Shown in pieces: positions 25,943 to 34,977 of a stretch of 64,000 nucleotides of DNA. The number at the start of each line of letters is the position of its first letter. Position 1 is the stretch's first letter. Both the position numbers and the translations under genes were made by a program. This DNA is from Rhizobium sp. Leaf453 (GTDB lineage: Bacteria > Pseudomonadota > Alphaproteobacteria > Rhizobiales > Rhizobiaceae): contig NZ_LMRG01000023.1 in the NCBI RefSeq assembly GCF_001425605.1, positions 412,291-476,290 of the forward strand, in the 5' to 3' direction. Under the pieces are notes generated by a model, which was not told the DNA's origin, did no database searches, and was given only the letters and a program-made list of their open reading frames with translations.

Positions 25943-26740
25943 TCATACGCCGAGCCAGAGGCGAATGGGGTGCGCGGGATCGGACAAGAGCTTGATCGCC
26001 AGCGCGATGCAGGTCACGACCAGCAGCGGCTTGATGATCTTTGCACCGTTCTTCATCGCGAAGCGTGAGCCCACCTGCGCACCGGCGAACTGCCCTGCCC
26101 CCATCAACAGGCCAACTTTCCAGAGCACGACGCCATAGAGCACGAAGACGATGAAGGCGCCGATATTGGAGCCGAAATTGAGGAACTTCGTGTGCGCCGT
26201 CGCCTTCAGGACGCCGAAGCCGGCGAGCGCGATGAAGGCCATCATGAAGAACGAACCGGTGCCGGGGCCGAAGACGCCGTCATAGAAACCGACCATTGGC
26301 ACCAGTGTCAGCGTAAACAGGAACGGTGTCATCCGCTGCGTCCGATCTATATCGCCGACGCTTGGCTTCAGCGCAAAGTAGAGAGCGATCGCGACGAGCA
26401 TGAAGGGGAGGACGGCTTTCAACACGTCGCCCGGCACCACAGTCGCCAGCATCGCCCCCAGCGCCGCACCGAGGGCTGACATCACCGCCATCGGCAATTG
26501 CTCCCGCAGGTTCACATGCCCCTTGCGGGCATAGGCAAGACTGGCCGAACCGGAGCCGAACAGCGACTGCAACTTGTTGGTTCCGAGCGTTTCCAGCGGC
26601 GGAATGCCTGCCAGCAGCATGGCCGGCACGGTGATCATGCCACCGCCACCAGCGATGGAATCGATGAAGCCGGCGAGGAAGGCAGCAAGGAACAGCAGGG
26701 CGAGAAGTTGGGGGGCAAAATCGTGCAAGGGGGGACTCAA
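25943..26740 (-). CDS. TSUP-family (TauE/SafE) membrane transporter
   Basis: 265 aa with about eight hydrophobic segments. The motif GFIDSIAGGGGMITVPAML at the first helix and its second-half counterpart (GFYDGVFGPGTGSFF) are the duplicated signatures of the sulfite/sulfonate exporter family, inner membrane. The start is poorly defined: TTG at 26740 is the most upstream codon and TTG at 26728 is an alternative, neither with a clear ribosome site. Between two cob units and on the opposite strand, it could move a sulfur compound or possibly a metal or corrinoid precursor. A cobalamin link is suggested only by position. Confidence 0.85.
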   Translation of the reverse strand: MSPPLHDFAPQLLALLFLAAFLAGFIDSIAGGGGMITVPAMLLAGIPPLETLGTNKLQSLFGSGSASLAYARKGHVNLREQLPMAVMSALGAALGAMLATVVPGDVLKAVLPFMLVAIALYFALKPSVGDIDRTQRMTPFLFTLTLVPMVGFYDGVFGPGTGSFFMMAFIALAGFGVLKATAHTKFLNFGSNIGAFIVFVLYGVVLWKVGLLMGAGQFAGAQVGSRFAMKNGAKIIKPLLVVTCIALAIKLLSDPAHPIRLWLGV

Positions 26741-27116
26741 TAAGGAATGCAGCGGGAGGGCAAATCGGAAATCTGTTTGTCAGAGCTTGATGCGAAATGC
26801 AAAGCCGGAGGTCAGAATCAACCACATTCGAGGGGTGAAACAGGGCAAATCGGTTTGCTGTCGTCGATTATCGTTCGGAAATCGCCGTGATGCCGTTGTC
26901 CGCATGGCGGATGGCGCAATCCGGTTTGACCGCTTCGGCGCGCTCCGGTAAAAAGACAAAACGTGCGACGGTGCCCGCTTCGGTGGGCTGAAAGAGCGTC
27001 CGGTGCGGCCGACCCATTCAGGGGGCTTCCATCCGGTGCTGTCCAGACCACTTCGACGCTCCGGCGTTCGAAGGCCCCGGCGCATCCTTGAGAGTGCGGC
27101 GTGGGAGGTCCGTTTC
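26741..27116. other. 376-bp divergent intergenic region upstream of cobE; possible degenerate riboswitch
   Basis: No gene is seen. The part 26968-27008 has a small hairpin (gcccgc-ttcg-gtgggc, 26973-26988), then TGAAAG and GTCCGGTGCGG, which resembles the 5' part of cobalamin riboswitches (GGTGCCC...GGGTGAAA...GGGAA..CCGGTGCGG). The core CCCGCAACTGT, GCCACTG and the B12 box are not found downstream, so a working riboswitch is not supported. The rest is GC-rich with short inverted repeats. Promoters for cobE and the TSUP gene must lie here. Confidence 0.4.
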
Positions 27117-27644
27117 GTGATTCAGCAGGACAGGGTCAGTCGGCCAGAAGCGCCAATCTTCACACTCGGCTTGGGCTGCGAGCGCGGCGCGCCGGTTGAT
27201 GAGGTGATCGCGCTTGCCGAGCAGGCGTTGCGGTACGCGGGCATCGATTGCCGGGCGGTGGCCTGTATCGCGACCCTTGATGTCCGCCTCTCCGAACCGG
27301 CCATCGTTGCTGCTGCTTTGTATTTCTCCGTCCCGCTGAAGGTCTTTCCGGTGGCCGTTTTGGAGGCCGAAACGCCGCGCTTGAAGACACCGTCAAACCT
27401 TGTCTTCGCAATCACCGGCTGCCATGGCGTGGCCGAAGCGGCGGCTCTTGCGGCTGCCGGCGAGACGGATGACCTGGTCGTGCCGAAGCTCAAGTCTGCT
27501 CACGCGACCGCTGCTGTGGCTGGCTGCTTTGTCGAATCGAATCAGACTGTTGCCGAATTTCCTTCGATGAATGATTCCGGTTCTTCACATCCCGAATCAA
27601 TCGCCCGCCATATGCCGCCGGTCGTCGCGGAGGCTTTGGCCTGA
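27117..27644 (+). CDS. cobE: Cobalamin biosynthesis protein CobE (CbiG C-terminal-like)
   Basis: 175 aa. The segment from FTLGLGCERGAPVDEVIALA through FVESNQTVAEFPS-like sequence contains the CobE/CbiG_C fold features: the GLGCERG start, CRAVACIATLDVRLSEPAI, VPLKVFPVAVLEAETPRLKT, and GVAEAAALAAAGETDDLVVPK. The GTG at 27117 was chosen because GTGGGAGGTCCGTTTC gives a good ribosome site; the frame is open further upstream over non-conserved sequence. CobE is needed for B12 synthesis, but its exact step is unclear. The stop TGA shares its last base with the start of cobA. A tail of about 30 residues is variable. Confidence 0.85.
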   Translation: MIQQDRVSRPEAPIFTLGLGCERGAPVDEVIALAEQALRYAGIDCRAVACIATLDVRLSEPAIVAAALYFSVPLKVFPVAVLEAETPRLKTPSNLVFAITGCHGVAEAAALAAAGETDDLVVPKLKSAHATAAVAGCFVESNQTVAEFPSMNDSGSSHPESIARHMPPVVAEALA

Positions 27645-28486
27645 TGGACAAGCCGTTTCCGAATTTGCCGGATCTGGAGCCGGGTTCCGTCTGGCTGGTC
27701 GGCGCCGGTCCGGGTGATCCCGGCCTGCTGACGCTGCATGCCGTCAATGCACTGCGGCAGGCCGACGTCATCGTTCATGATGCCCTGGTCAATGTCGATT
27801 GCCTGACGATGGTGAAGACCGGTGCCGTGCTAGAATTTGCCGGAAAGCGCGGCGGCAAGCCTTCGCCGAAGCAGCGCGATATTTCGCTCCGTCTCGTCGA
27901 ACTGGCGCGACAGGGCAAGCGCGTGCTGCGGCTGAAGGGCGGTGATCCCTTCGTCTTCGGCCGCGGTGGCGAGGAGGCGCTGACGCTGGTCGAGCACGGC
28001 ATTCCCTTCCGCATCGTTCCGGGCATCACTGCCGGCATCGGCGGGCTTGCCTATGCCGGCATTCCAGTGACCCATCGCGAGGTCAATCATGCTGTGACGT
28101 TCCTCACTGGCCATGATTCGTCCGGTGTCGTGCCCGATCGCATCCATTGGGAAGGCATCGCTAAGGGCTCGCCCGTCATCGTCATGTACATGGCGATGAA
28201 ACATATCGGTCAGATCACCGCCAACCTGATATCCGCCGGCCGGTCGCCTGACGAACCCGTCGCCTTCGTCTGCAATGCCGCGACGCCGGACCAGACGGTG
28301 CTCGAAACGACGCTGGCGCGGGCTGAGGCGGATGTGACGGCATCCGGGCTCGAGCCGCCGGCAATCGTCGTCGTCGGCGAGGTCGTGCGCCTGCGCCCGG
28401 CGCTGGATTGGCTCGGCGCGCTCCACGACGGCCGCACGCTCACAGCCGATCCCCTGTTGAACCGGGCCTTCAAGGATCCGGCATGA
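27644..28486 (+). CDS. cobA: Uroporphyrinogen-III C-methyltransferase
   Basis: 280 aa, SUMT type. It methylates uroporphyrinogen III at C2 and C7 with S-adenosylmethionine to give precorrin-2, the branch point to cobalamin and siroheme. VWLVGAGPGDPGLLT (residues about 17-31), LRLKGGDPFVFGRGGEE, VVPGITAGIGG-like sequence and MAMKHIGQITANLI are the standard tetrapyrrole methylase blocks. No CysG dehydrogenase/chelatase domain is fused. The start overlaps the cobE stop (TGATG) and the end overlaps the cobB start (ATGA). Confidence 0.95.
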   Translation: MDKPFPNLPDLEPGSVWLVGAGPGDPGLLTLHAVNALRQADVIVHDALVNVDCLTMVKTGAVLEFAGKRGGKPSPKQRDISLRLVELARQGKRVLRLKGGDPFVFGRGGEEALTLVEHGIPFRIVPGITAGIGGLAYAGIPVTHREVNHAVTFLTGHDSSGVVPDRIHWEGIAKGSPVIVMYMAMKHIGQITANLISAGRSPDEPVAFVCNAATPDQTVLETTLARAEADVTASGLEPPAIVVVGEVVRLRPALDWLGALHDGRTLTADPLLNRAFKDPA

Positions 28487-29787
28487 GCGGCCTGCTGATA
28501 GCGGCCCCATCCTCTGGCTCCGGCAAGACGACCTTCACGCTCGGCCTGCTGCGGGCTCTGCGCAATCGTGGCATGGCGCTTTCGCCAGGCAAGGCCGGAC
28601 CGGATTATATCGATCCGGCCTTTCACACGGCGGCGAGCGGCAAGGCCTGCCTGAATTATGATCCTTGGGGCATGCGTCCCGACCTACTTCGTGCCAACGC
28701 AGCAGCGGCCACCGGCACTGGCGAGACGCTGATCATCGAGGCCATGATGGGCCTGTACGATGCGGCGATTGACGGGCAGGGATCGCCGGCCGATCTTGCC
28801 GCTTTGCTTGGATTGAACGTCGTGCTGGTGGTGGATTGCGGCCGCATGTCCCAGTCGGTCGCGGCACTGGTGCGCGGCTATGCGGGACATCGTGACGACG
28901 TCCATGTTGCGGGGGTCATTCTCAATAAGGTTGGCAGCGATCGACACGAGATGATGTTGCGTGCAGCGCTGGATGCGATCGGCATGCCGGTGTTCGGTGT
29001 CCTGCGACAGAACGCTGCCCTGAAACTTCCCGAACGGCACCTCGGTCTCGTGCAGGCTGGAGAACATGCGGAACTCGACCTGTTCATCGAAACCGCAGCC
29101 GCGCATGTCGAGGCGGGCTGCGATCTCGATCAGATCGTGATGGCGGCACGGCTTGGAACATCGCGAGACGCGGCAGTGGACGCCGAGCCGCTGAAGCCAA
29201 TCGGCCAAAGGATCGCGATTGCCAGCGATACCGCCTTCGCCTTCTCCTACGAACACCTTCTGTCCGGTTGGCGCGGGGCAGGCGCGGAACTGTCGTTCTT
29301 TTCGCCGCTGGCGGATCAGGCGCCCGCCGCTAATGCGGATGCGGTTTACCTGCCGGGTGGCTATCCGGAGCTTCACGCCGGGCAACTGGCGGAGGCTGAC
29401 CGGTTTCGCGACGGGATGGTGTCTGCGAGGGATCGCGGCGCGCGGATTTTTGGCGAGTGCGGTGGCTACATGACTCTCGGGGAGGGACTTGTCGCCGCGG
29501 ATGGCAAACGCTACGCCATGCTCGGCTTCCTGCCGCTGGTCACCAGCTTCGCCGAGCGCAAGCGGCATCTGGGCTACCGGCGGGTAAAGCCGGTCGATGA
29601 CAGCTTTTTTGACGGTCCGCTGATGGCGCATGAATTTCACTATGCCTCGATCCTTTCAGAAGGTGATGCCGACCGCCTGTTCGAGGCGACGGACGCGGCC
29701 GGTGCAGCGCTTGGCTTGACGGGCCTGAGACGAGACCGCGTCGCCGGATCGTTCATGCATGTCATCGACATGGCGAAAGCGTCATGA
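28483..29787 (+). CDS. cobB: Cobyrinate/hydrogenobyrinate a,c-diamide synthase
   Basis: 434 aa, CobB/CbiA. It is a glutamine-dependent amidase acting on the a and c side chains of hydrogenobyrinic acid in the aerobic route. The P-loop APSSGSGKTT is at residues 8-17, LSPGKAGPDYIDPAFH follows, and the glutaminase-like domain carries Cys326 in GECGGYMTLGE. ATG at 28483 overlaps the cobA stop by 4 bp, and the stop overlaps cobC by 4 bp. This tight packing indicates one transcript for cobE-A-B-C-D. Confidence 0.95.
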   Translation: MSGLLIAAPSSGSGKTTFTLGLLRALRNRGMALSPGKAGPDYIDPAFHTAASGKACLNYDPWGMRPDLLRANAAAATGTGETLIIEAMMGLYDAAIDGQGSPADLAALLGLNVVLVVDCGRMSQSVAALVRGYAGHRDDVHVAGVILNKVGSDRHEMMLRAALDAIGMPVFGVLRQNAALKLPERHLGLVQAGEHAELDLFIETAAAHVEAGCDLDQIVMAARLGTSRDAAVDAEPLKPIGQRIAIASDTAFAFSYEHLLSGWRGAGAELSFFSPLADQAPAANADAVYLPGGYPELHAGQLAEADRFRDGMVSARDRGARIFGECGGYMTLGEGLVAADGKRYAMLGFLPLVTSFAERKRHLGYRRVKPVDDSFFDGPLMAHEFHYASILSEGDADRLFEATDAAGAALGLTGLRRDRVAGSFMHVIDMAKAS

Positions 29788-30788
29788 GCAGGCCAATCGT
29801 GCATGGCGGCGGCCTTACGGAGGCGGCCGCGCTCTTCGGTGGCAATCCAGGCGATTGGCTGGATCTATCGACGGGCATCAATCCCAATCCGGTCGCACTG
29901 CCGGAGATTCCCGTCAGCGCCTGGCACCGGTTGCCGGATCGACATCTGGTCGATGCAGCGCGGCAGATGGCGACTCGCTATTATCGTTGCGACCCCGGCC
30001 AGCCCTTGCCGGTTCCGGGGACGCAATCCGTCATCCAGTTGCTGCCGCGTTTGGTGGCTCCGGGAAGGCGGATCGCCATCCTCGCCCCGACCTATGGCGA
30101 ATATGCCCGCGTGTTTTCTGTTGCCGGATATGCGGTCGACGAGATTTCGGATTTCGATCGGCTGACGCCGGATCACGGTCTTGTCGTTGTCGTGAATCCC
30201 AACAATCCGACCGGCCGAGCCTATGCTCCGTCGGAACTGTCAGCGCTCGCGAAGCATCTCGCGGCAAACGAAAGTCTGTTGCTCGTTGATGAAGCTTTCG
30301 GCGACACCGAGCCGGATCTCAGCATCGTGCCTGAGGCTGCCGAACACGGCAATCTCATCGTGTTTCGTTCCTTCGGCAAGTTCTTCGGACTGGCTGGGTT
30401 GAGGCTCGGTTTCGTCATTGGAACCGATGCTATTCTGTCTGATTTCGCCCAGTGGCTTGGTCCCTGGTCGGTGTCCGGCCCGGCACTGGTCATATCCCGC
30501 GCGCTGATGGAGGGTGATACCGCCCCGGTGCAGGCCGCTATCGCAGAGCGCAAGGCCGGCCTTGACGCCGTGCTTCGACAGGCGGGTCTTGCGATCATCG
30601 GCGGGACGCCGCTGTTCACGCTGGTCGATCATCCGCACGCCGCACATTTGCATGAACAGTTGTGCTACGCGCATATTCTGACGCGAAAATTCAGCTACGC
30701 GCCGACATGGCTACGGATTGGGCTTGCACCCGATGCGGCAGGCGATACACGGTTGAGGGACGCCCTGCGTATCGCCGACCTCGCCTGA
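29784..30788 (+). CDS. cobC: PLP-dependent threonine-phosphate decarboxylase CobC
   Basis: 334 aa, class I/II aminotransferase fold. In the aerobic pathway CobC supplies the (R)-1-amino-2-propanol phosphate arm from L-threonine phosphate. Visible features are the N-terminal HGGGLTEAAALFGG and WLDLSTGINPNP, the PLP-site NPNNPTGRAY, VDEAFGDTEP, and the Schiff-base Lys199 in FRSFGKFFGLAGLRLGF. It overlaps cobB by ATGA, and cobD follows 11 bp downstream. Confidence 0.93.
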   Translation: MSRPIVHGGGLTEAAALFGGNPGDWLDLSTGINPNPVALPEIPVSAWHRLPDRHLVDAARQMATRYYRCDPGQPLPVPGTQSVIQLLPRLVAPGRRIAILAPTYGEYARVFSVAGYAVDEISDFDRLTPDHGLVVVVNPNNPTGRAYAPSELSALAKHLAANESLLLVDEAFGDTEPDLSIVPEAAEHGNLIVFRSFGKFFGLAGLRLGFVIGTDAILSDFAQWLGPWSVSGPALVISRALMEGDTAPVQAAIAERKAGLDAVLRQAGLAIIGGTPLFTLVDHPHAAHLHEQLCYAHILTRKFSYAPTWLRIGLAPDAAGDTRLRDALRIADLA

Positions 30789-30799
30789 ACGGACCTTCC

Positions 30800-31783
30800 A
30801 TGTCGACTGAAATTCTTGCCGTGCTGATTGCGGCGCTTGTCCTCGACCGCATTGTCGGCGATCCCGAATGGTTGTGGCAGCGTCTGCCGCATCCGGTCGT
30901 CCTGTTCGGCACGATGATCGGCTGGTTTGACCGCACCTTCAACCGCAAACGCTTCGAGAACGACGTGCTACGGATCGGCGGCGCGTTGACAATTGTAGTC
31001 TTGTTGCTGTGGAGCCTTGTTTGCGGCTGGCTGATCCATCGGTTGCTGTTGCAATTCGGTATCGTCGGCTGGCTGCTGGAGGTTGTTCTGGTCGCCGTCT
31101 TCTTGGCGCAGAAGAGCCTTGCAGATCACGTCTCGCGCGTCGCCACCGGATTGCGTACCGGCGGTTTGGAGGGCGGGCGCAGGGCCGTCTCGATGATCGT
31201 CGGGCGTGATCCTGAAACACTGGACGAACCGGCGGTCTGCCGCGCGGCGATCGAAAGCCTGGCGGAGAATTTTTCCGATGGCGTCGTGGCGCCTGCTTTC
31301 TGGTATGCCGTGCTCGGACTGCCGGGCCTGCTTGCCTACAAGATGCTCAACACAGCGGATTCGATGATCGGCCACAAGAGCCCGAAATATCTGTATTTCG
31401 GCTGGGCCTCGGCCCGTCTCGACGATCTTGCCAATATTCCCGCCGCTCGACTTTCGATCCTGCTGATTGCCGCCGGCGCCTGGTGGAAGACTGGCCTGCG
31501 CGCAGCCCGCAATGCGCTCGGGATTGCACTTCGGGACAATGGCCTGCACCGCTCGCCAAATTCTGGCTGGCCGGAGGCGGCAATGGCGGGCGCGCTGGAC
31601 ATCCAGCTTGCCGGCCCGCGGATCTACGCCGGTGCGCTGGTGGCGGAACCGATGATCAACGGATCTGGTCGCGCGACCGCCACCGTCGGCGATGTCGAAT
31701 CCAGTGTTTCGATATTCTACGGCGCCTGCACCGCGCTCGTTGTATTGGCCGCCTTTATAGCGGCGATCGCCAGTATTGTATGA
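30800..31783 (+). CDS. cobD: Adenosylcobinamide-phosphate synthase (CobD/CbiB), integral membrane
   Basis: 327 aa. LDRIVGDPEWLWQRLPHPVV at the N-terminus, AESLAENFSDGVVAPAFWY-like sequence, and the GHKSPKYLYFGWASARLDDLANIPAAR segment are CbiB signatures. Several hydrophobic helices place it in the inner membrane, where it attaches the aminopropanol arm to adenosylcobyric acid. ATG 30800 lies 11 bp after cobC; the frame is open upstream inside cobC. It is the last gene of the cobE-D unit, and no clear terminator follows. Confidence 0.94.
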   Translation: MSTEILAVLIAALVLDRIVGDPEWLWQRLPHPVVLFGTMIGWFDRTFNRKRFENDVLRIGGALTIVVLLLWSLVCGWLIHRLLLQFGIVGWLLEVVLVAVFLAQKSLADHVSRVATGLRTGGLEGGRRAVSMIVGRDPETLDEPAVCRAAIESLAENFSDGVVAPAFWYAVLGLPGLLAYKMLNTADSMIGHKSPKYLYFGWASARLDDLANIPAARLSILLIAAGAWWKTGLRAARNALGIALRDNGLHRSPNSGWPEAAMAGALDIQLAGPRIYAGALVAEPMINGSGRATATVGDVESSVSIFYGACTALVVLAAFIAAIASIV

Positions 31784-31930
31784 AACCATTACTGAGGCCG
31801 AAAAAACTCTCCGGTTTTCGTTAAGGCCGAATTTTCCATTTGTCTTAAACGTCTATCATTGCAATGAATGTAAGGTCTGTGTCGTGTTGGGACACCAGTA
31901 AAAAGGTGCATAAATTCGGAGAGGACTTTC

Positions 31931-32359
31931 ATGCGTAAAATCTTCGTGGCCTTTCTGGCCTTGTTGTTCATGCAATTTCATTCGACGTCCGCTTTCGCCG
32001 CAAATCTTATTGCCAAAGTCAGCCTTTCTTCTCAAACCATGACAGTATCGCAGAACGGGTTCGTCAAATACCGCTGGAAGGTATCGACGGCGCGCAAGGG
32101 ATATGTCACGCCGCAGGGCAGCTGGAGCGCCAAGTGGCTGTCGCGCAACCACCGCTCGCGCAAGTATGACAATGCGCCGATGCCCTATGCGGTCTTCTTC
32201 AATGGCGGCTATGCCGTCCATGCGACGTTCGATCTCAAGCGCCTCGGCCGCCCGGCATCGCACGGCTGCATTCGTCTGCATCCCGATAATGCCGCCGCAT
32301 TCTTCTCGCTCGCCAGCCAGAATGGCCTGAAGAACACCAAGATTGTCGTCACCCGCTGA
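31931..32359 (+). CDS. L,D-transpeptidase (YkuD) family protein, exported
   Basis: 142 aa. A signal peptide (RKIFVAFLALLFMQFHSTSAFA) ends near residue 24. The short YkuD domain ends with the catalytic motif SHGCIRLHPDNA, which has the nucleophilic cysteine and its histidine. The enzyme would form 3-3 cross-links in peptidoglycan or attach outer-membrane proteins to it, in the periplasm. GGAGAGGACTTTC precedes the ATG. It is monocistronic, with a GC-rich hairpin (32383-32412) between it and the convergent dehydrogenase gene. A 147-bp AT-richer region upstream probably holds the promoter. Confidence 0.9.
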   Translation: MRKIFVAFLALLFMQFHSTSAFAANLIAKVSLSSQTMTVSQNGFVKYRWKVSTARKGYVTPQGSWSAKWLSRNHRSRKYDNAPMPYAVFFNGGYAVHATFDLKRLGRPASHGCIRLHPDNAAAFFSLASQNGLKNTKIVVTR

Positions 32360-32382
32360 ACCCGGGGAGGCATGTGCTTGAT

Positions 32383-32412
32383 GTTGAGGCCGGCGGGGGC
32401 GCCGGCCTCAAC
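32383..32412. terminator. Hairpin between convergent genes
   Basis: A perfect 12-bp stem (32383-32394 with 32401-32412) with a 6-nt G-rich loop sits 23 bp after the transpeptidase stop and 8 bp before the end of the dehydrogenase gene. T-runs are absent, so the strength is uncertain. Confidence 0.65.
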
Positions 32413-32419
32413 GACCCAT

Positions 32420-33454
32420 TCAGGCCGCCGGACTGAGATCAATGACAATCTTGCCGAAAGGCCCACGGTCGAGATGATCGAGTGCCGCCTGCAGGTCCTC
32501 CAGCTTGTAACGTGCATCGATCACGGGCTTGATACCGGTGTCATCGATCGCACGAACAAAATCCTCGAATGACCGGCGATGGCCGACGCTGATGCCCTGG
32601 ATGACTGGCGATTTCAAAAGCAGCGGGCCGACCGGACCGCTGACCTCGAAACCTTCAAGCACGCCGATGACGGAAATCCGGCCGTGCACCGCGATGGCGC
32701 GGAGCGAGTGCCCGAGATTGGCTCCTCCGGAAATTTCCAGGATATGATCGACACCCCGGTCGCCCGTTAGTTTGTAGACGGCCTCGACCCAGTCTTCCCC
32801 GGCACTGTTGATGCCATGATCGGCCCCGAGAGCTTTCACCCGCGCCAGTTTCTCGTCGCTACGAGAGGTGACGAACACGTCCGCGCCATAGGCCTTGGCG
32901 ATCTGCAGACCGAACAGCGCGACACCGCCCGTGCCCTGAACGAGGACGGTCGAGCCTGCCTTGATATCATCGCGCTCCTTCAGCGCGAACCAGGCCGTCA
33001 GGCCGGCGACGGGCAGGGTGCTCGCTTCGGCGTCATCAAGAGTTGCGGGGGAGCAGACGAACCAGTCTTCGGGGAAGACGACATAATCGGCGAGCATGCC
33101 CTGATAGGTGCCGCCCGTCGTCTGGTAGGCGGGGGTGCGGGCATTGCCATTGTCCGGTCCATCGATCCAGTCCGGCTTGAATGTCGACATCACCCGGTCG
33201 CCCGCCGTGAAGCGGCTCACTCCGGGACCGATCGCGTCGATCACGCCGGCCATGTCGGAGACCGGAGTGAAAGGTTGCGGCAGCGTCAGGCCCATGCCCG
33301 TCTCGATCACCATCTTGTCGCGGTAGTTCAGCGAGGCTGCGGAAACCTTGACGCGGATCTCGCCCGGTCCCGGTTCGGGGATGGCGACGGTTTCCAGTTT
33401 CAGATTGTCTCGGCCGATGGCCGACATCGACCAGCGCCTCATCGTTTTCGTCAT
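32420..33454 (-). CDS. NAD(P)-dependent alcohol dehydrogenase / quinone-reductase-like MDR protein
   Basis: 344 aa, medium-chain dehydrogenase/reductase fold. PGPGEIRVKVSAASLNYRDK in the N-terminal domain and VLVQGTGGVALFGLQIAKAYG as the nucleotide-binding glycine motif are clear. The cluster of structural zinc cysteines is absent, placing it nearer the zinc-independent quinone/enoyl reductases. The substrate is unknown. It is divergent from a LysR gene 113 bp away, and such pairs are usually regulator and target. Confidence 0.85.
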   Translation of the reverse strand: MTKTMRRWSMSAIGRDNLKLETVAIPEPGPGEIRVKVSAASLNYRDKMVIETGMGLTLPQPFTPVSDMAGVIDAIGPGVSRFTAGDRVMSTFKPDWIDGPDNGNARTPAYQTTGGTYQGMLADYVVFPEDWFVCSPATLDDAEASTLPVAGLTAWFALKERDDIKAGSTVLVQGTGGVALFGLQIAKAYGADVFVTSRSDEKLARVKALGADHGINSAGEDWVEAVYKLTGDRGVDHILEISGGANLGHSLRAIAVHGRISVIGVLEGFEVSGPVGPLLLKSPVIQGISVGHRRSFEDFVRAIDDTGIKPVIDARYKLEDLQAALDHLDRGPFGKIVIDLSPAA

Positions 33455-33567
33455 GTTTCGTCTCCTGCATGGCTAAGTTCAAGCGATGAGGCGAAACTAG
33501 CATTGCGTTTCATTCGCCAGTGGCGATATGATTTCCTTCCATTGTTTCCTCGCAGGCTACAAACGCT

Positions 33568-34473
33568 ATGAATGATCGTCTGACCGGAGTGTCCGTCTTT
33601 GTCGAGGCCGTAGAGGCCGATAGCTTCTCGGAAGCGGCCAAGCGGCTGAACCTATCGCGATCGGCGGTCGGCAAGACCATTGCCCGACTGGAGGACCGCC
33701 TCGGTGCGCGGCTGTTCCACCGCACGACCCGCAGCCAAATGCTGACTGAGGATGGCCAGGCGTTCTACGAGCGTTGCCTCAGGGCGCTGGACGAGTTGCG
33801 GGCTGGCGAAGCAATGCTGGAATCGGGCCGCAAGGAGGTGGCGGGTCGCCTGCGCGTGTCCATGCCGGTCCTGTTCGGCCGCCGCTGCGCCGCACCGATT
33901 CTGCTCAGGTTGGCCGCCGAACACCCAAAGCTCGAACTCGACCTCAATTTCACCGACAGTCGCGTCGATGTTGTCGAAGACGGCTTCGATCTCGCCATCC
34001 GCAACGGACCCCTCGGCGAATGGCCGGGGTTGATGGCACGCCGGATCGCCCACCAGCGTATGACGGTTTGCGCGTCGCCCGCTTATCTGGAAGCTCACGG
34101 CTACCCCGAGACCCGCGACGATCTGATGGATCATACCGCGATCATGTACGCGCGCTCGGGTCGCATTCGCTCTTGGCTCTTTCCGGTCGAAGGCGGCCCG
34201 GATGTGGAAATCCAGCCGCGTTCGCGCATGCGCTTCGATGATCTGGAAATGATCGCCGATGCAACAAGCGCCGGGCTCGGCCTGTGCTGGTTGCCCTGTT
34301 GGCTGGTGCACGATCGGGTAGAAGCGGGCGCGCTCGTTCGGCTTTTCAAAAACGAGCCGCGACTCTCCTTCGATTGTTACGCCGTCTGGCCGAAAACGCC
34401 GCATCTGCCGTTGCGCGTCCGCCTTGCCATCGACGCGCTGGCGGCCGAACTGCCGGCGGCGACGGCGCTTTGA
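33568..34473 (+). CDS. LysR-family transcriptional regulator
   Basis: 301 aa. The N-terminal winged helix-turn-helix is at about residues 5-62 (FVEAVEADSFSEAAKRLNLS, SAVGKTIARLEDRLGARLF), followed by the periplasmic-binding-protein-like effector domain (VAGRLRVSMPVLFGRRCAAP, DLAIRNGPLGEWPGLMARRI, GLGLCWLPCWLV). It probably regulates the divergent dehydrogenase gene. The effector is unknown. Confidence 0.92.
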   Translation: MNDRLTGVSVFVEAVEADSFSEAAKRLNLSRSAVGKTIARLEDRLGARLFHRTTRSQMLTEDGQAFYERCLRALDELRAGEAMLESGRKEVAGRLRVSMPVLFGRRCAAPILLRLAAEHPKLELDLNFTDSRVDVVEDGFDLAIRNGPLGEWPGLMARRIAHQRMTVCASPAYLEAHGYPETRDDLMDHTAIMYARSGRIRSWLFPVEGGPDVEIQPRSRMRFDDLEMIADATSAGLGLCWLPCWLVHDRVEAGALVRLFKNEPRLSFDCYAVWPKTPHLPLRVRLAIDALAAELPAATAL

Positions 34474-34610
34474 GGGCTTTGCGCTCCCAGCATTCGACGT
34501 TTGCGCAACACCGCCGCCGCTAAATGCAACTCTTCCCGTGAAGGCCATTGGCTTTTCAGCCGCATTTACCTATAGGTTCGCCAAAACATGTATTCGAAAG
34601 AGGTTATGGC

Positions 34611-34889
34611 GTGACAGCTACATTCGACAAGGTTGCCGACATTATTGCAGAAACCAGCGAAATTGATCGCGAGACGATCACGCCGGAAAGCCACACGATC
34701 GACGATCTGGGCATCGACAGCCTTGACTTCCTTGACATCGTCTTCGCGATCGACAAGGAATTCGGCATCAAGATCCCGCTCGAGCAGTGGACCCAGGAAG
34801 TCAACGAAGGCAAGGTTTCGACGGAAGAATATTTCGTTCTGAAGAACCTCTGCGCCAAGATTGACGAACTGAAGGCCGCCAAGGGCTGA
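34611..34889 (+). CDS. acpXL: Acyl carrier protein AcpXL for very-long-chain fatty acids of lipid A
   Basis: 92 aa. This specialised acyl carrier protein carries the growing 27-hydroxyoctacosanoate chain in Rhizobiales. The phosphopantetheine serine is Ser37 in [11 protein letters not shown], and the rest ([21 protein letters not shown] is typical) is recognisably AcpXL. Start GTG at 34611, preceded by AGAGGTTATGGC; the frame is open 21 codons upstream. A 13-bp-stem terminator (34937-34977) separates it from the other cluster genes, so it can be transcribed at a higher level than they are. Confidence 0.96.
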   Translation: MTATFDKVADIIAETSEIDRETITPESHTIDDLGIDSLDFLDIVFAIDKEFGIKIPLEQWTQEVNEGKVSTEEYFVLKNLCAKIDELKAAKG

Positions 34890-34936
34890 TATTTTCTCCG
34901 CGTTTCCCCCGCGGAAACACGTGCTTGCACGACACC

Positions 34937-34977
34937 AATGCCGCCTGTCGCGTGGTCTGCGCTTGACAGGCGGCATT
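34937..34977 (+). terminator. Intrinsic terminator after acpXL
   Basis: A perfect 13-bp stem (34937-34949 with 34965-34977) with a 15-nt loop is followed by tgcgttttta. It lies 48 bp after the acpXL stop and 148 bp before fabZXL. Confidence 0.85.
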
